NCBI RefSeq assembly: GCF_045984285.3
Contig: NZ_JBJQIK030000001.1
Coordinates: forward strand, 558,001 to 622,000
Direction of reading: 5' to 3'
DNA: 64,000 nt
Origin: Rugamonas sp045984285
GTDB taxonomy: Bacteria; Pseudomonadota; Gammaproteobacteria; Burkholderiales; Burkholderiaceae_D
The notes under the pieces were generated by a model. The model saw only the letters and a program-made list of their open reading frames with translations. It did not search any database and had not been told where the DNA came from. Below are positions 43,518-52,509 of the stretch, piece after piece. Position 1 is the stretch's first letter, and each line of letters starts with the position of its first letter. The position numbers were made by a program, and so were the translations under genes.

Positions 43518-44759
43518 ATGGAACTGATCATCCTGATTGGCCTGGTGGCGCTCGTGCTGGTGCTGCAGGTAGTCCAGCTGCTGCGCAGCCGTGCGGCGGG
43601 CGATGGCGGCATGGCCGAGCGCCTCGAACGCGTGGAGCGTGAAGTGCGCATGCAGCTGCAGGCCACGGCGCAGGCGCAGCGCCAGGAGATGGGGCACACC
43701 CTGTCGCAGGCGCATGCGGCCACGCTGCAGCAGCTGGACAGCATGCGGCGCCAGATCGAAGGGCTCACCGAATCGAATGCGCGGCGCATGGCCGAAGTGC
43801 GCGCCACGCTGGAAGGGCGCATCCGCGAACTGCAGGCCGATAACGGCGCGCGGCTGGAAGAGATGCGCAAGACGGTGGACGAAAAACTGCACGCCACGCT
43901 GGAAACGCGTCTCAGCGAATCCTTCAAACAGGTCTCCGAAAGGCTGGAGCGCGTGCACCAGGGCCTGGGCGAAATGCAGCAGCTGGCGCTGGGCGTGGGC
44001 GACCTGAAGCGCGTGCTGACCAATGTGAAAACGCGCGGCACCTGGGGCGAAGTGCAGCTCGAAATGCTGCTGGAGCAGGTGCTCACGCCGGAGCAGTATG
44101 CAAAAAACGTGGAAACGGTGGCCGGATCCAATGCGCGCGTGGAGTTCGCACTGAAGCTGCCGGGCCAGAAGGAAGGCGGCGCGCCGGTATGGATGCCGAT
44201 CGACGCCAAGTTCCCGAAAGAGCAGTACGAGCGCCTGCTGGAGGCGGCGGAACTGGCCGACGCCGAAGGCCTGGCCCAGGCCGGCCGCGAGCTGGAACGC
44301 GCGGTGCGGCTGGAAGCGAAGACCATCGCCGAAAAATACCTGGCGCCGCCGCAGACCACCGACTTCGCCATCATGTTCCTGCCGACCGAAGGGCTGTATG
44401 CCGAAGTGATGCGCCGTCCCGGCCTGGCGGACGAGCTGCAGCGCCTCTGCCGCATCAGCATCGCCGGGCCATCGACGCTGTCCGCGCTGCTCAACAGCCT
44501 GCAGATGGGTTTCCGCACGCTGGCGCTGGAAAAGCGCTCTTCCGAAGTATGGGAAGTGCTGGGCGCGGTGAAAACCGAGTTCGCGAAATTCGGCGACGTG
44601 CTGGCGGCGACGCGCACCACGCTGGAACGCGCCGCGCGCAATATCGAGAACGCCGAAGTGCGCAGCCGCCAGATGGCGCGCAAGCTCAAGTCGGTGGAAG
44701 CCCTGCCCGCCGAAGCCGCCCAGCTGCTGCTGGGCCAGGAGCCCGATCCCGAAGAATAA
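43518..44759 (+). CDS. rmuC: DNA recombination protein RmuC
   Basis: 413 residues: N-terminal membrane segment (LIILIGLVALVLVLQVVQLL), a long coiled coil to about 150, then the nuclease-like RmuC core (RGTWGEVQLEMLLEQVLTP, PVWMPIDAKFPKEQYE). Thought to limit DNA inversions. A longer upstream frame only overlaps the globin gene. The stop codon TAA is also the first three bases of the inverted repeat at 44757. Confidence 0.93.
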   Translation: MELIILIGLVALVLVLQVVQLLRSRAAGDGGMAERLERVEREVRMQLQATAQAQRQEMGHTLSQAHAATLQQLDSMRRQIEGLTESNARRMAEVRATLEGRIRELQADNGARLEEMRKTVDEKLHATLETRLSESFKQVSERLERVHQGLGEMQQLALGVGDLKRVLTNVKTRGTWGEVQLEMLLEQVLTPEQYAKNVETVAGSNARVEFALKLPGQKEGGAPVWMPIDAKFPKEQYERLLEAAELADAEGLAQAGRELERAVRLEAKTIAEKYLAPPQTTDFAIMFLPTEGLYAEVMRRPGLADELQRLCRISIAGPSTLSALLNSLQMGFRTLALEKRSSEVWEVLGAVKTEFAKFGDVLAATRTTLERAARNIENAEVRSRQMARKLKSVEALPAEAAQLLLGQEPDPEE

Positions 44760-44834
44760 TTGGGGACGGACCCTCTTTATTATTTGGCGCTGATCGCCCT
44801 ACGCCCAATAATAAAGAGGGTCCGTCCCCAATTA
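44757..44834. repeat. Inverted repeat copy 1 (GGGGACGGACCC core, 28-bp perfect arms)
   Basis: Arms 44757-44784 and 44807-44834 are perfect reverse complements around a 22-base loop. Starts TAATTGGGGACGGACC. Its ends provide the stop codons of rmuC on the left and of the duplicated moeA tail on the right. Confidence 0.9.
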
Positions 44835-44914
44835 GACTAAGCCGTCGAAGCGGAGGATGTCGACCATGTCGCCGGGCGATACGCCGGCCTGCTCGTAGTC
44901 CGGGATGACCATGA
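44832..44914 (-). pseudogene. Duplicated 3' fragment of moeA
   Basis: Encodes MVIPDYEQAGVSPGDMVDIL and RFDGLV plus a stop, paralleling the end of the intact gene (MVILHDEQAGVSPGDMVDIL, LFDGLV) at 44992-45072. 62 of 70 bases match over 44841-44910. It lies between the two inverted repeats, without promoter or upstream coding part. Confidence 0.8.
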
Positions 44915-44915
44915 A

Positions 44916-44994
44916 TAATTGGGGACGGACCCTCTTTATTATTTGGCGCCGATCGCCCTACGCTGAATAATAAAGAGGGTCCGTCCCCAATTTA
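44916..44994. repeat. Inverted repeat copy 2
   Basis: Arms 44916-44943 and 44966-44993 pair with the same TAATTGGGGACGGACC start as copy 1 and one or two differences at the tips and in the loop. The right tip contributes the stop codon of the MobA-MoeA gene. Confidence 0.9.
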
Positions 44995-46887
44995 TACAAG
45001 GCCGTCGAAGAGAAGGATATCGACCATGTCCCCGGGCGATACTCCGGCCTGCTCGTCGTGCAGGATGACCATGCAGTTGGCCTCGGCCATCGAGCGCAGG
45101 ATGCCGGAGCCTTGCGAGCCCGTGATGCGCACTTCGCGCTGGCCGTCCGCGCCCACCGACAGGATGCCGCGCTGGTATTCCGTGCGGCCCGGCTTCTTGC
45201 GGATGGCGCTTTGCGAGCGCACGCGCAGCAGCTGGTCTTCCACCGCCTCGGCCCCCATCATGCGCAGCAGCGCATGCCGAGCGAAGAAGTAGAAAGTGAC
45301 CATCACCGCCACCGGATTGCCCGGCAGCCCGAACAGGAAGGCGCTGCGCCCGTTCGAGCTGATTTTGCCGAAGGCCATGGGGCGGCCGGGGCGCATGCCG
45401 ATGGTCCAGAAGGTGACGTCGCCCAGCGTGGCCATGATCTGTTTGGTGTAATCCGCCGCGCCCACCGATACCCCGCCGGAGGTGATGATGGCGTCCGCGC
45501 TTTCGCAGGCGCTGCGCAGTGCTGCTTCCAGCGAAGCGGGATCGTCCTTCACAATGCCCATGTCGATGATGTCGCAGCCCAGGCGTGTGAGCATGCCGTA
45601 CAGCGTGTAGCGGTTGCTGTCGTAGACGCAGCCTTCATCGAGCCCCTGGCCGATGGAGCGCAGTTCGTCCCCGGTGGAGAAGAAGGCCACCCGCAGCCTG
45701 CGCTGCACCGGCACTTCGACAATGCCCAGCGACGCGACCAGGCCGAGGTGGGCCGGGCGGATGATGACGCCCTTGCGCAGCGCGGGGCTGCCAGCCTTCA
45801 GGTCTTCGCCCTTGAAGCGCCGGTTGTCGCCGGTGCGGATGCTGCCGGGTTTGACCGTGACCGTGCTGCCTGTGATGTCCAGCGCGTGCTCCTGCGGCAG
45901 CACGGTGTCGCAGCCCGCGGGCATCACGCCGCCCGTCATGATGCGCACGCACTGGCCTGCGGCCGGAACCAGGTCCGACGGGCGTCCCGCGTAGACCGTG
46001 CCGATGATCTCGAACTGCGTCGGCGTATCCGCGTTCAGCAGCGCGCCGGCGAAGGCAAAGCCGTCCATCGCGGAGTTGTCGTGGGCCGGAACGTTGATGG
46101 GGGAGATGATGTCCTCTGCCAGCACGCGGTCCAGCGCCGCGCGCAGCGCGACCTTTTCCACCGTCTGCACCGGCTGGATGAACTCGCGGATGATGCCCTG
46201 TGCCTGCTTCACCGGCACCGCATTCGGATCGTAATCCGACAGGCAGCTCACCACATCCTTCAGCGTGGCCTTGCCGGCCGCCGCTTCTTCCTGCTGCAGT
46301 TCGGTCAGGGTATTGATGTTGCGGAAGGCCGCAGCATCGCTGAACATCACTTCGGCTACCTTGATGGCCTTGTACCAGCCGTCCATGCGCCGCGCGCCGG
46401 TGGCCAGGTAGGCATCCAGGTGCGGTTTGGCGGAGACCTTCATCAGCGCGAACACGGGATGCTGCTGCTTGTGCGCGGCGCCCGATTCGTCCGCTTCCAT
46501 GGTGGCGGCTACGGCCAGGTCGGCATCCTGCGCTTCCATCGCTTCATACAGGCGCTGCACCAGGTCCGCCGGCAGGAAGGGTGAATCGCATGGCGCCGTC
46601 ACCAGCAGCTCCGTCTTGCAGTGATTGAGGCCCGTCTGCAGGCCTGCCAGCGGGCCTTCGAAGCCCTTGAGCTCATCCGGCAGCACCGGCACGCCTAGCG
46701 CTTCGTATTGCGGAAGATTGCGGTTGGCGTTGATGGCCACCTGCGCCACCTGCGGCGTCAGTTTCTGCAGTACGTGCGAGGCGAGCGTGCCGCCGCGGAA
46801 GGGCTGCAGGCCCTTGTCCACACGGCCCATGCGGGTGCCGCGTCCACCGGCCAGTATCAGTGCGCTGACTTTCTGCTTGAGCGTCAA
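44992..46887 (-). CDS. MobA-MoeA fusion: molybdenum cofactor guanylyltransferase and molybdopterin molybdotransferase
   Basis: One frame of 631 residues from TTG 46887 (GGGGGA just upstream; moaA stop 1 base away). Residues 1-200 are MobA, with LILAGGRGTRMGRVDKGLQP and TAPCDSPFLP. Residues from about 205 are MoeA, with SPINVPAHDNSAMDGFAF, TSGGVSVGAADYTKQIM and LFGLPGNPVAVMVTF. These usually are two proteins: MoeA inserts molybdate and MobA adds GMP. No stop or ATG lies at the junction; GTG codons at about 212 leave internal initiation possible. Part of chrA-moaA-mobA-moeA on the minus strand. Confidence 0.87.
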   Translation of the reverse strand: MTLKQKVSALILAGGRGTRMGRVDKGLQPFRGGTLASHVLQKLTPQVAQVAINANRNLPQYEALGVPVLPDELKGFEGPLAGLQTGLNHCKTELLVTAPCDSPFLPADLVQRLYEAMEAQDADLAVAATMEADESGAAHKQQHPVFALMKVSAKPHLDAYLATGARRMDGWYKAIKVAEVMFSDAAAFRNINTLTELQQEEAAAGKATLKDVVSCLSDYDPNAVPVKQAQGIIREFIQPVQTVEKVALRAALDRVLAEDIISPINVPAHDNSAMDGFAFAGALLNADTPTQFEIIGTVYAGRPSDLVPAAGQCVRIMTGGVMPAGCDTVLPQEHALDITGSTVTVKPGSIRTGDNRRFKGEDLKAGSPALRKGVIIRPAHLGLVASLGIVEVPVQRRLRVAFFSTGDELRSIGQGLDEGCVYDSNRYTLYGMLTRLGCDIIDMGIVKDDPASLEAALRSACESADAIITSGGVSVGAADYTKQIMATLGDVTFWTIGMRPGRPMAFGKISSNGRSAFLFGLPGNPVAVMVTFYFFARHALLRMMGAEAVEDQLLRVRSQSAIRKKPGRTEYQRGILSVGADGQREVRITGSQGSGILRSMAEANCMVILHDEQAGVSPGDMVDILLFDGLV

Positions 46888-46888
46888 T

Positions 46889-48001
46889 CTATCCCCCAAT
46901 ATAGGACATCTCGACTTTGCGCTCGCTGCCATGCGCAAGGCCGTCGGTGTTGATGGTGCGAAGTTCGGAATAGCGGTCACTGCGCCCGCGCCAGATCTGG
47001 GCGATGGCGCCGGACAGTTCGGCGTCGCTGTGGCCGTCGCGCAGCAGGGCGCGCAGGTCGTGCCCTTGCGTGGCGAACAGGCAGGTATATAGCTTGCCTT
47101 CGGTGGAGAGGCGGGCGCGCGAGCAGTCGCTGCAGAAGGCTTGCGTCACGCTGGAGATCACGCCGATCTCGCCGCCGCCGTCCACATAGCGCCAGCGTTC
47201 GGCGGTCTCGCCCGTGTAATTCGGATCGGCCTGCACCAGCGGCATTTCGGCGCCGATGCGGCGCACCACTTCGGCGGACGGAATCACGTCCTTCATGTTC
47301 CAGCCATTCGATGCGCCGACATCCATGAATTCGATGAAGCGCAGGATATAGGGCGAGCCCTTGAAGTGGCGTGCCATCGGCACGATTTCCTGGTCGTTCA
47401 TGCCGCCTTTCACCACCATGTTGACCTTGATGGGGCCGAGACCCACGCTGTGCGCCGCGTCGATCCCGTGCAGCACGTCGGCCACGGCGAAGTCCACGTC
47501 GTTCATGCGCTTGAAGGTGGCGTCGTCCAGCGAATCGAGCGACACGGTCACGCGCTGCAGGCCCGCGTCCTTCAGCGACCGGGCCTTGCGTGCGAGCAGG
47601 GAGCCGTTGGTGGTGAGGGTCAGGTCGAGCGGCTTGCCGTGCACCGTGCGCAGGCCGGCCAGCATCTCGATCAGTTTCTCGATGTTCTTGCGCAGCAGCG
47701 GTTCGCCGCCGGTGAGGCGGATCTTCTCCACGCCGTGTTCAACGAAGCTGCGCGCAATGCGGGTGATCTCTTCGAAGGTAAGCAGCGAGGAATGCGGCAG
47801 GTACTGGTAGTCCTTGTCGAACACTTCCTTCGGCATGCAGTAGACGCAGCGGAAGTTGCAGCGGTCGGTGATGGAGATGCGCAGGTCGTGCAGGGGACGA
47901 GCGAGGGCATCGGATAACAATCCGTTCGGCGCCTCGGGCGCAGCAGGGATGGACGGTTTCCTGTCTCGTTCCTGCTTGAGCAGGATGATTCGTTCGGTCA
48001 T
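46889..48001 (-). CDS. moaA: GTP 3',8-cyclase (molybdenum cofactor step 1)
   Basis: Radical SAM enzyme, 370 residues. The N-terminal cluster is CNFRCVYC in ITDRCNFRCVYCMPKEVF. The C-terminal cluster cysteines lie in AFCSDCSRARLSTEGKLYTC. The C-terminal Gly-Gly (EMSYIGG) is needed for activity in relatives. It starts the cofactor block, 12 bases after chrA. Confidence 0.96.
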   Translation of the reverse strand: MTERIILLKQERDRKPSIPAAPEAPNGLLSDALARPLHDLRISITDRCNFRCVYCMPKEVFDKDYQYLPHSSLLTFEEITRIARSFVEHGVEKIRLTGGEPLLRKNIEKLIEMLAGLRTVHGKPLDLTLTTNGSLLARKARSLKDAGLQRVTVSLDSLDDATFKRMNDVDFAVADVLHGIDAAHSVGLGPIKVNMVVKGGMNDQEIVPMARHFKGSPYILRFIEFMDVGASNGWNMKDVIPSAEVVRRIGAEMPLVQADPNYTGETAERWRYVDGGGEIGVISSVTQAFCSDCSRARLSTEGKLYTCLFATQGHDLRALLRDGHSDAELSGAIAQIWRGRSDRYSELRTINTDGLAHGSERKVEMSYIGG

Positions 48002-48013
48002 TTCGATACGATA

Positions 48014-49297
48014 TCACTTTAGCGCGAGGCCCACCAATGCGCTGGCAGCCAGCAAGGTGATGGTGCCGGTCTGATAACGCATGAGGGCCACGCAGCCTGC
48101 CGCCGACATGGCGACGGCGATCCAGTCCCAGCCTGCGCCAGTGCGGAACACGTGCAGGCCGAAGAACAGGGCCAGGCTGGCGATCACGCCCACCACGGCG
48201 GCCGAAATGGCCGTGAGCGGCGCCGTCATGCGGATATTGCCGCGCGTGGCCTCGACCAGGGGCCCGCCTGCCAGGATGAAGATAAAGGAGGGCACGAAGG
48301 TGAACCAGGCGGCGACGAAGGCGCCTGCCATGCCGCCCACTGCGGGGCTGAGGCCCAGCACCTCGTGCGTCCAGCCGCCGACGAAGCCGACGAAGGCCAC
48401 CACCATGATCAGCGGGCCGGGCGTGGTTTCGCCCAGTGCGAGGCCGTCGATCATTTGCCCGGGCGTGAGCCAGTGGAAGCTGTCCACCGCGCCCTGGTAG
48501 ACGTAGGGGAGCACGGCGTAGGCGCCGCCGAAGGTCAGCATGGCGGCCTTGGTGAAGAGCCAGCCCATTTGCGCCAGCGGGTTGCGGATGCCCGTGAGTG
48601 TGGCCAGCAGCAGCCAGGCGCCGCCCATCAGGACGATGCCTGTTGCCGTGGTGAGCACGAGCTTGCGAGGGCTGAAGCGGGCGTGCGGCGGGGTGGGCGT
48701 GTCGTCGTCGATCAGGGCCGGGCCATAGTGTGCGTTGCCTTGGGCTGCTGCACCGCCGGGGCGGAAGTACTCGGGCCAGCGGCGGGCGCCCAGCCACCCT
48801 GCCAGCGCCGCCGCCGCGACCACCGCAGGGAAGGGCGCTTTCAGGGCGATGGCAGTGAATGACAGCGCCGCCATGCCGGCCAGCACGCCGTTGCGCAGCG
48901 TGCGCTTGCCGATGCGCCATGCGGCGGCGATGACGATGGCCACCACCGCCGGCTTGAAGCCGTAGAGGACGGCGGCAATGGCGGGAACGTGGCCGTAGGC
49001 GAGGTAGACCCAGGCCAGTGCCGTGATCAGCAGCAGGGAAGGCAGCAGGAACAGCAGGCCCGCAATCACTCCGCCGCGCACGCGGTGCAGCAGCCAGCCG
49101 ATGTAGATGGCGAGCTGCGTAGCTTCGGGGCCGGGCAGCAGCATGCAATAGTTCAGGGCGTGCAGGAAGCGGTGTTCGGAGATCCAGCGGCGGCGCTCCA
49201 CCAGTTCGCGGTGCATCATGGCGATCTGCCCGGCCGGGCCGCCGAAACTGATGAAGCCGAGTTTAAGCCAGTAGAGGAAGGCGGTGCGAAGGGTCAT
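48014..49297 (-). CDS. chrA: Chromate transporter, ChrA (long-chain type)
   Basis: Inner-membrane efflux protein of 427 residues built from two CHR domains in tandem, each with about six helices. The N-terminal copy has KLGFISFGGPAGQIAMMHRE and the second half AAMLTFGGAYAVLPYVYQ. ChrA proteins export chromate. It is upstream of moaA, so an oxyanion-linked grouping with molybdenum genes is possible but not shown. Confidence 0.92.
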   Translation of the reverse strand: MTLRTAFLYWLKLGFISFGGPAGQIAMMHRELVERRRWISEHRFLHALNYCMLLPGPEATQLAIYIGWLLHRVRGGVIAGLLFLLPSLLLITALAWVYLAYGHVPAIAAVLYGFKPAVVAIVIAAAWRIGKRTLRNGVLAGMAALSFTAIALKAPFPAVVAAAALAGWLGARRWPEYFRPGGAAAQGNAHYGPALIDDDTPTPPHARFSPRKLVLTTATGIVLMGGAWLLLATLTGIRNPLAQMGWLFTKAAMLTFGGAYAVLPYVYQGAVDSFHWLTPGQMIDGLALGETTPGPLIMVVAFVGFVGGWTHEVLGLSPAVGGMAGAFVAAWFTFVPSFIFILAGGPLVEATRGNIRMTAPLTAISAAVVGVIASLALFFGLHVFRTGAGWDWIAVAMSAAGCVALMRYQTGTITLLAASALVGLALK

Positions 49298-49311
49298 GGT
49301 GCGAATAATAA

Positions 49312-49338
49312 AAAAGGGAAGCCCGAGGCTTCCCTTTT
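49312..49338 (-). terminator. Terminator of rne (bidirectional stem)
   Basis: AAAAGGGAAGCC and GGCTTCCCTTTT form a perfect 12-bp stem around a 3-base loop, followed on the minus strand by TTTTTATTATT. It separates rne from chrA. Confidence 0.85.
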
Positions 49339-49362
49339 GTGCTGTTGGTCAGCGCCATCCGC

Positions 49363-52300
49363 TTAGCGGCGGGTGTCGACCTGGATCAGCGGCTCGTTCG
49401 AGACCGGTGGCGCAGGCTTGCGTTCGCGGGGCTTGCGCTCCACGGGCGCGATCTGCGCGGCTGCTTCCTGTGCGGCACGCAGCTTGGCCGGGTCGGTGGC
49501 AGCCATCGTCAGGCCTGCGGCTTCCAGGACCTTGTTGATGTCCGCTGGTGCTGGCGCTGGCGCTGGTGCTGGCGCGGCAGAGGCCGGTGCGGGCGCAACG
49601 ATTTCGCCATGGGCCACAACGACCGGTTCTGCAGCAGGAGCCGCTACAACTGGTTCAGGGAACAGAGGGGCTTGTTCAGCAGCTGGTGCGGCAGCAAGCG
49701 GTGCGGTGGCTTCCTCGACAGCCGGAGCGGCCACTGGGGCTTGCTCGACAGCCGGGGCCTCCGCCACAGGCGCTGCTGCGGCAACAGGTGGCTGCTCAGC
49801 AGTCGAGGCAACCGCAGGTGCTTGCTCAGCAGCCGGTGCAGCGGCAGCTGCTTGCTCGGCAACAGGGGCAGCCACAGCTGGCTCTTCGGCAACGGGAGCG
49901 GCCACTGGCGCTTGCTCGGCAACCGGGGCAACTGCAGCTGCCTGTTCAGCAACCGGCGCAGCGGCAGGTGCTTGCTCGGCAACCGGCGCCAGCGCAGGAG
50001 CTTTCTCAGCCGCCGCAGTTGCGGCGGCAGGCGCTGCTTCGGCTGCTGGAGCGGCAGGAGCCTGCTCAGCCGCTACCGGCGCTTCCACCACCGGCGCTGC
50101 TTCGACAGGGCGCGCAGCCAGTTTCTCTTCCACGGACTCGCCCGCAGCCGGCACGTCGGCGCCTTCCGCGCCTTCCATGCCCTCAACACCCTCAGCGCCT
50201 TCGCGCTCGCGGCGGTTGCGGTTGCGGCCACCGCGGCGGCGGCGGCGGCGTGGCTCGTCGCCACCTTCCGCGCCTTCGTTTTCTTCGCCTTCAGGACCCA
50301 CATTGCCTGCAGACTTCACGGCGCCAACGTTCTCACCGGTGCCGGTGCCAACCGGACCGACGCCCGCTGCTGCCAGTGCCAGTTCTTCCTGCTTGGCTTC
50401 CGCCGGCAGGCCGGTGGCCTTGTCGGCACGTGGTTCGCGCGGTTCACGCGGCTGGCGTGGGGCGCGCTCTGCACGCTCGCCTTTTTCAGCGCGTTCGCCG
50501 CGTGGGGCTTTCGCCTCCACCTGGCCTTCGGCGCCTTCGCGCTGTTCGCGCGGCTCGCGTGGTTCGCGCGGCGGACGTGGTGGACGCGGCTGGCGTGCCT
50601 CGGCGGCCGGCTTGGCGCTTGCCTCCTCGGCGCCGGCGCGTGCGCCCGGTTCGCGGTCTTCGCGCTCGCCACGGCCTTTGCCGCGGTTACGGCCGCGCGG
50701 GCCGCGTGCATTGCGCTCGCCGCGGTCGCCGGCTGGCGCCTTGGTCACGATGGCCGGTGCGGTCGGCTTGGCCGGCTCTTCGTTTTGGCCGGTGAAGAAG
50801 GAGATCAGCTTGGCGAAGAAGCCTTTTTCGGCTGGCGCGGCGGCCACTGGCGCGGCCTTGGCCGGAGCGGCCGGGGCAGCGGTGCGGTCCACCATCGGCG
50901 CCGGCTGGGCCGGGGTGATGGTCTTGACGACGGCTTCCTGGCGCGGCTTGGCGTCTTCCTTCTGGCGCTTGCTGAAGGCCATGTCGGTCTCCGCCTGCTC
51001 GGCCATGGTGTAGGACGCGGCGTGGTCTTCCAGGCGCGGGTCGTCGTGCTTGATGCGTTCCAGCTTGTAGTGCGGGGTGTCCAGATGCTTGTTCGGGATC
51101 AGGATCACGGTAATGCGGTGGCGGCTCTCGATCTTCAGCACTTCGCCGCGCTTCTCGTTCAGCAGGAAGGCGGCGACGTCCACCGGCACCTGCACGTGGA
51201 TCGCGGCCGAGTTTTCCTTCATCGCTTCTTCCTGGATGATGCGCAGCACCTGCAGGGCGGAGGATTCGGTATCGCGGATATGGCCGGTGCCGGAGCAGCG
51301 CGGGCAGGTCACGTGCGAGCCTTCGGACAGCGAAGGACGCAGGCGCTGGCGCGACAGTTCCATCAGGCCGAAGCGGGAAATCTTGCCCATCTGAACGCGG
51401 GCGCGGTCGTGGTGCAGGGCGTCTTTCAGGCGCTGTTCCACTTCACGCTGGTTCTTGGCGACTTCCATATCGATGAAGTCGATGACGATCAGGCCGCCCA
51501 GGTCGCGCAGGCGCAGCTGGCGGGCCACTTCTTCCGCCGCCTCGCAGTTGGTGTGGAACGCGGTGGTTTCAATGTCGGAACCGCGGGTGGCGCGGGCCGA
51601 GTTCACGTCCACCGACACCAGCGCTTCGGTGTGGTCGATGACGATGGCGCCGCCGCTTGGCAGCGGCACGGTGCGCGAATACGCGGTTTCGATCTGGTGC
51701 TCGATCTGGAAGCGGGAGAACAGCGGCACGTCGTCGCTGTAGCGCTTCACGCGGTGCACCATGTCCGGCATCACATGGCTCATGAACTGATGAGCTTGCT
51801 CGTAGATATCGTCGGTATCGATCAGGATTTCGCCGATATCCGGCTGGTAGTAATCGCGAATGGCGCGGATCACCAGCGAGGATTCCTGGTAAATCAGGAA
51901 GGCGCCCGGCGCCGATTTGGAGGCGCCTTCGATGGCGCGCCACAGTTGCATCAGGTAGTTCAGGTCCCACTGCAGCTCTTCGACCGTGCGGCCGATGCCT
52001 GCCGTGCGGGCAATCACGGACATGCCTTGCGGCAGGTCCAGCTTGTCCATGGTTTCGCGCAGTTCCTGGCGCTCTTCGCCTTCCACCCGGCGCGACACAC
52101 CGCCGCCACGTGGATTGTTCGGCATCAGCACCAGGTAGCGGCCGGCCAGCGAGATGAAGGAGGTGAGGGCCGCGCCTTTGTTGCCGCGCTCCTCTTTTTC
52201 CACCTGCACCATGATTTCCTGGCCTTCGCGCAGCGCTTCCTTGACGGAGGCATTGCGCACGTCCACGCCTTCACGGAAATAGCTGCGCGCCACTTCCTTG

Positions 52301-52509
52301 AACGGCAGGAAACCGTGGCGGTCTTCGCCGTAGCTGACGAAGCAGGCTTCCAGCGAGGGCTCGATACGGGTGATGACGCCTTTGTAGATATTGGACTTGC
52401 GCTGCTCGCGTCCGGCGGTTTCGATGTCGATATCGATCAGTTTCTGACCATCGACAATGGCGACGCGCAATTCTTCCTGCTGCGTCGCATTGAACAACAT
52501 GCGTTTCAT
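49363..52509 (-). CDS. rne: Ribonuclease E
   Basis: Main endoribonuclease and degradosome scaffold, 1048 residues. S1 domain at about 35-120. Catalytic Asp301 in LVSVDVNSARATRG and Asp344 in IVIDFIDMEV. The zinc-link CPRC at 402-405 shapes the tetramer. From about 540 the protein is a low-complexity basic and Ala/Pro/Glu-rich arm with Arg-rich patches (PRGRNRGKGRGERED) for RNA binding, ending in QVDTRR. Divergent from rluC with a 559-base gap that holds the leader, which in E. coli mediates autoregulation. Confidence 0.96.
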   Translation of the reverse strand: MKRMLFNATQQEELRVAIVDGQKLIDIDIETAGREQRKSNIYKGVITRIEPSLEACFVSYGEDRHGFLPFKEVARSYFREGVDVRNASVKEALREGQEIMVQVEKEERGNKGAALTSFISLAGRYLVLMPNNPRGGGVSRRVEGEERQELRETMDKLDLPQGMSVIARTAGIGRTVEELQWDLNYLMQLWRAIEGASKSAPGAFLIYQESSLVIRAIRDYYQPDIGEILIDTDDIYEQAHQFMSHVMPDMVHRVKRYSDDVPLFSRFQIEHQIETAYSRTVPLPSGGAIVIDHTEALVSVDVNSARATRGSDIETTAFHTNCEAAEEVARQLRLRDLGGLIVIDFIDMEVAKNQREVEQRLKDALHHDRARVQMGKISRFGLMELSRQRLRPSLSEGSHVTCPRCSGTGHIRDTESSALQVLRIIQEEAMKENSAAIHVQVPVDVAAFLLNEKRGEVLKIESRHRITVILIPNKHLDTPHYKLERIKHDDPRLEDHAASYTMAEQAETDMAFSKRQKEDAKPRQEAVVKTITPAQPAPMVDRTAAPAAPAKAAPVAAAPAEKGFFAKLISFFTGQNEEPAKPTAPAIVTKAPAGDRGERNARGPRGRNRGKGRGEREDREPGARAGAEEASAKPAAEARQPRPPRPPREPREPREQREGAEGQVEAKAPRGERAEKGERAERAPRQPREPREPRADKATGLPAEAKQEELALAAAGVGPVGTGTGENVGAVKSAGNVGPEGEENEGAEGGDEPRRRRRRGGRNRNRREREGAEGVEGMEGAEGADVPAAGESVEEKLAARPVEAAPVVEAPVAAEQAPAAPAAEAAPAAATAAAEKAPALAPVAEQAPAAAPVAEQAAAVAPVAEQAPVAAPVAEEPAVAAPVAEQAAAAAPAAEQAPAVASTAEQPPVAAAAPVAEAPAVEQAPVAAPAVEEATAPLAAAPAAEQAPLFPEPVVAAPAAEPVVVAHGEIVAPAPASAAPAPAPAPAPADINKVLEAAGLTMAATDPAKLRAAQEAAAQIAPVERKPRERKPAPPVSNEPLIQVDTRR
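49780..49989. repeat. Degenerate 30-base tandem repeat inside rne
   Basis: Encodes about seven 10-residue units of the form APVAEQAPxA (residues about 841-910) in the disordered arm. Units differ by point changes. Confidence 0.65.

Noticed and set aside
44757..44994. The two 28-bp-arm inverted repeats as an insertion sequence or integron site
   Set aside because: There is no transposase or integrase, no short target-site duplication, and the repeated neighbour is part of moeA.
46885..48020. Molybdenum-cofactor riboswitch before moaA
   Set aside because: Only 12 bases separate chrA and moaA, and 1 base separates moaA from mobA, leaving no room.
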